Positions 62,305-64,000 of a stretch of 64,000 nucleotides of DNA are shown one piece after another. The notes under the pieces are model-generated. The model did no database searches. It had not been told where the DNA came from and saw only the letters and a program-made list of their open reading frames with translations. This stretch comes from Candidatus Neomicrothrix sp. UBA2983 (GTDB lineage: Bacteria > Actinomycetota > Acidimicrobiia > Acidimicrobiales > MedAcidi-G1). The position numbers were made by a program, and so were the translations under genes. The stretch covers positions 13,782-77,781 of the forward strand of contig DEAL01000036.1 of NCBI GenBank assembly GCA_002346745.1, read 5' to 3'. Position 1 is the first letter of the stretch. Every line of letters begins with the position of its first letter.

Positions 62305-63765
62305 ATGAACGAAGACGCACCCACCGACGACGATCACGACGAACTCTCAAGGCTCGACGCGGTCGGCCTCGCAGAGCGGATCCGCGCCGGCGACCTCTCC
62401 CCCGTCGAGGCGGTGGAGGCCACGATCGACCGGATCGAACGCCTCGACGGGCAGCTCAACGCCGTCATCCACCGGCAGTTCGACGAGGCCCTCGCCGCGG
62501 CCGCATCCCCCGACCTGCCCGACGGGCCGTTCCGCGGGGTCCCGATGCTGCTCAAGGACCTGTGGGCCGAGGAGGCCGGTCAACCCCACCATGCCGGGAT
62601 CCAGGCGCTCAAGGACGTCGACCACCGGTCCGCCGAGGACTGCAACCTCACGATCCGCTACCGCCAGGCCGGCTTCGTGAACGTGGGCCGCACCAACACG
62701 CCGGAGTTGGGGCTGGTCGCCACCACCGAGTCCCACGCCTACGGGCCGTGCCGCAACCCGTGGAACCCGGAGTTCGGGACGGGCGGCTCGTCTGGCGGTG
62801 CCGCCGCCGCGGTCGCCTCGGGGATGCTGCCGGCCGCCAACGCCAGCGACGGTGGTGGCTCGATCCGGATCCCCGCCGCCATGTGCGGCCTGGTGGGCCT
62901 CAAGCCGTCACGCGGCCGCCACTCGATGGGGCCGGTCAAGGAGGAGTGGGGCCTGTCGGTCCAGCACGTCGTGTGCCACACCATGCGCGACTGCGCCGGC
63001 ATCCTGGACGCCACCGCAATCCCGTTCCTCGGCGACGGCGTGGTCGCCCCCGACCACGGTCGCCCGTACTCGGACCAGGTGGGTCGGGACCCGGGGAGCC
63101 TGCGCATCGGGTTCATGGACCACAGCCCCCGCGTCGAGGTGCACCCCGACTGCGCCGAGGCCACCCGGAGCACCGCCGCGATGCTCGAGGGGCTCGGCCA
63201 CGGGGTCGAGCAGGCACATCCCGAGGCCCTCGAAAAGGTCGATGAGATGGGCTGGGCGTTCGGCGTCAACTGGGGGGTCGGGGCGGTCGTCAGCCTCGAG
63301 CACCTGGGCGGGCAGCTCGGCCGTGAGGTGACCGCCGATGACGTCGAGCCGGGCACCTGGTTCCTCGCCGAGCGAGGTCGCGACATCTCGGCGGTCGACT
63401 ACGCCAGGGCGCAATCGGCGATGGGCACGTTCCGCCGGAAGATGGCGGCCTGGTGGGAGTCGGGCTTCGACCTGCTGGTCACGCCGACGACGGCGCTCCC
63501 GCCGCCGCGCATCGGCCAGTTGACACCGACGGAGGACGATCCGGTGCGCGGGTCGCGGGGGTCGATGCCCTACGCCGCGTTCACCTCGCCGTTCAACATC
63601 ACCGGCCAGCCGGGGATCTCGCTGCCGCTGGGGACGTCGGGCGGTCTGCCGATCGGGGTGCAGCTGGTGGCGGCCTACGGACGGGAGGACCTGCTCGTCG
63701 CTGTGGCGTCACAGCTCGAGGCCGAGGTCCACTGGTCCGACACCCGCGCCCCCATTCACGCCTGA
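62305..63765 (+). CDS. Amidase-signature enzyme
   Basis: This 486-residue amidase has the Ser-cisSer-Lys triad: Lys in GVPMLLKDLWAEE near residue 88, cis-Ser in GTGGSSGGAAAAVASG near 161 and nucleophile Ser in DGGGSIRIPAAM near 187. The range of substrates in the family is wide (amides, carbamoyl compounds, allophanate), so substrate is open. Context next to the purine operon suggests ammonia release from an amide. It is convergent with the phosphoribosyltransferase gene. Confidence 0.9.
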   Translation: MNEDAPTDDDHDELSRLDAVGLAERIRAGDLSPVEAVEATIDRIERLDGQLNAVIHRQFDEALAAAASPDLPDGPFRGVPMLLKDLWAEEAGQPHHAGIQALKDVDHRSAEDCNLTIRYRQAGFVNVGRTNTPELGLVATTESHAYGPCRNPWNPEFGTGGSSGGAAAAVASGMLPAANASDGGGSIRIPAAMCGLVGLKPSRGRHSMGPVKEEWGLSVQHVVCHTMRDCAGILDATAIPFLGDGVVAPDHGRPYSDQVGRDPGSLRIGFMDHSPRVEVHPDCAEATRSTAAMLEGLGHGVEQAHPEALEKVDEMGWAFGVNWGVGAVVSLEHLGGQLGREVTADDVEPGTWFLAERGRDISAVDYARAQSAMGTFRRKMAAWWESGFDLLVTPTTALPPPRIGQLTPTEDDPVRGSRGSMPYAAFTSPFNITGQPGISLPLGTSGGLPIGVQLVAAYGREDLLVAVASQLEAEVHWSDTRAPIHA

Positions 63766-63777
63766 CCCCGAGGCCGC

Positions 63778-64000
63778 TCAGGCGTCGAGGACCTGGTGGG
63801 CGGCCTGGTCGGCGTCGACCACGGGCGGCTCGGTGGACCAGGGGAAGTTGATCCACTTGTCGGTGTGCGACCAGACGTACTCGCAGTCGACCACCGACTG
63901 GGGCTTCTGGTAGAGCACCGCCGACCGCACCTCGCCGACCTGCTCGAGTGCCGTGTTGCGAACCAGTTCGAGCGTGTGGCCGGTGTCGGCCACGTCGTCG
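63778..64000 (-). CDS. Purine phosphoribosyltransferase, C-terminal part (N-terminus beyond window)
   Basis: The visible 74 codons begin inside the PRPP-binding motif (DDVADTGHTLELV) and continue QVGEVRSAVLYQKPQSVVDC..VWSHTDKWINFPWSTEPPV, a pattern of xanthine/hypoxanthine-guanine phosphoribosyltransferases of the Gpt type. It would convert a free purine base to its nucleotide. The upstream half is outside the window, so base preference cannot be judged. Its position supports a purine theme for this region. Confidence 0.8.
   Translation of the reverse strand, partial: DDVADTGHTLELVRNTALEQVGEVRSAVLYQKPQSVVDCEYVWSHTDKWINFPWSTEPPVVDADQAAHQVLDA

Overview
The window is 64 kb of very GC-rich, almost gap-free chromosomal DNA with no stretch of 300 bases lacking a gene. 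I see no rRNA, tRNA, CRISPR array, insertion sequence or prophage gene. The gene content points to an actinobacterium: NucS (non-canonical mismatch repair), a mycothiol-type Mca amidase, F420-type luciferase-like oxidoreductases, a SepIVA-like DivIVA protein, DnaE2 with an actinobacterial LexA box, and GTP-type PEP carboxykinase. The style (many leaderless genes, short acidic proteins, GTG starts) suggests the class Acidimicrobiia, but that is inference.

1-10.4 kb is a minus-strand housekeeping block: rsmD-coaD-sepIVA-like-DUF177-rpmF-plsX, then acpP-rnc and a catalytically degenerate Fpg homologue cut by the left edge, plus recG and a FakA-like kinase. 10.5-13 kb runs rightward with rpmB, a small cold-shock-like protein and pckG. 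13-23 kb mixes metabolic genes (PIG-L deacetylase, CoA-transferase/racemase, alpha/beta hydrolase) with DNA enzymes (tandem-HRDC UvrD, ExoIII) and EttA. 23-27.5 kb holds sulfate activation (cysDNC, divergent cysQ) followed by nucS. 27.5-36.4 kb contains lipid, repair, nuclease and membrane-quality genes (FAD reductase, PAP2 phosphatase, MUG, SNase, YdjC, Mca, NfeD/SPFH). 36.4-43.4 kb has an MgtE/SLC41-like transporter with a PhoU-RCK_C regulator, an SOS-controlled dnaE2, and a Thr-rich secreted peptidoglycan-binding-like protein.

The most distinctive region is 43.5-64 kb. A 13-gene, 15.7 kb minus-strand operon (61864 down to 46205), most of whose junctions are ATGA/GTGA overlaps, encodes a three-part xanthine-dehydrogenase-type enzyme, an M20 carbamoylase-type amidohydrolase, a D-carbamoylase-type nitrilase, a fused 2Fe-2S/molybdenum hydroxylase of the selenium-dependent xanthine dehydrogenase type, a shortened SsnA, an F420-type oxidoreductase, an 8-oxoguanine-deaminase-like enzyme, a YkoF/thiamine-binding-like small protein and a BMP-type nucleoside ABC transporter. 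A divergent HTH_22 regulator, an amidase and, at the right edge, a purine phosphoribosyltransferase flank it. Together they look like a system for importing purine nucleosides or bases and breaking them down for nitrogen. Its parts list resembles the E. coli xdh/ssnA/ygeX cluster but with different ring-opening and carbamoyl chemistry.

Two fold-type-II PLP enzymes (43516-46208) converge on the operon end. The promoter region of this pair and the promoter region of the operon share a 17-bp motif (TTCAAC-N3-TTGTCAAC). This is the best sequence hint that the PLP pair belongs to the same system.
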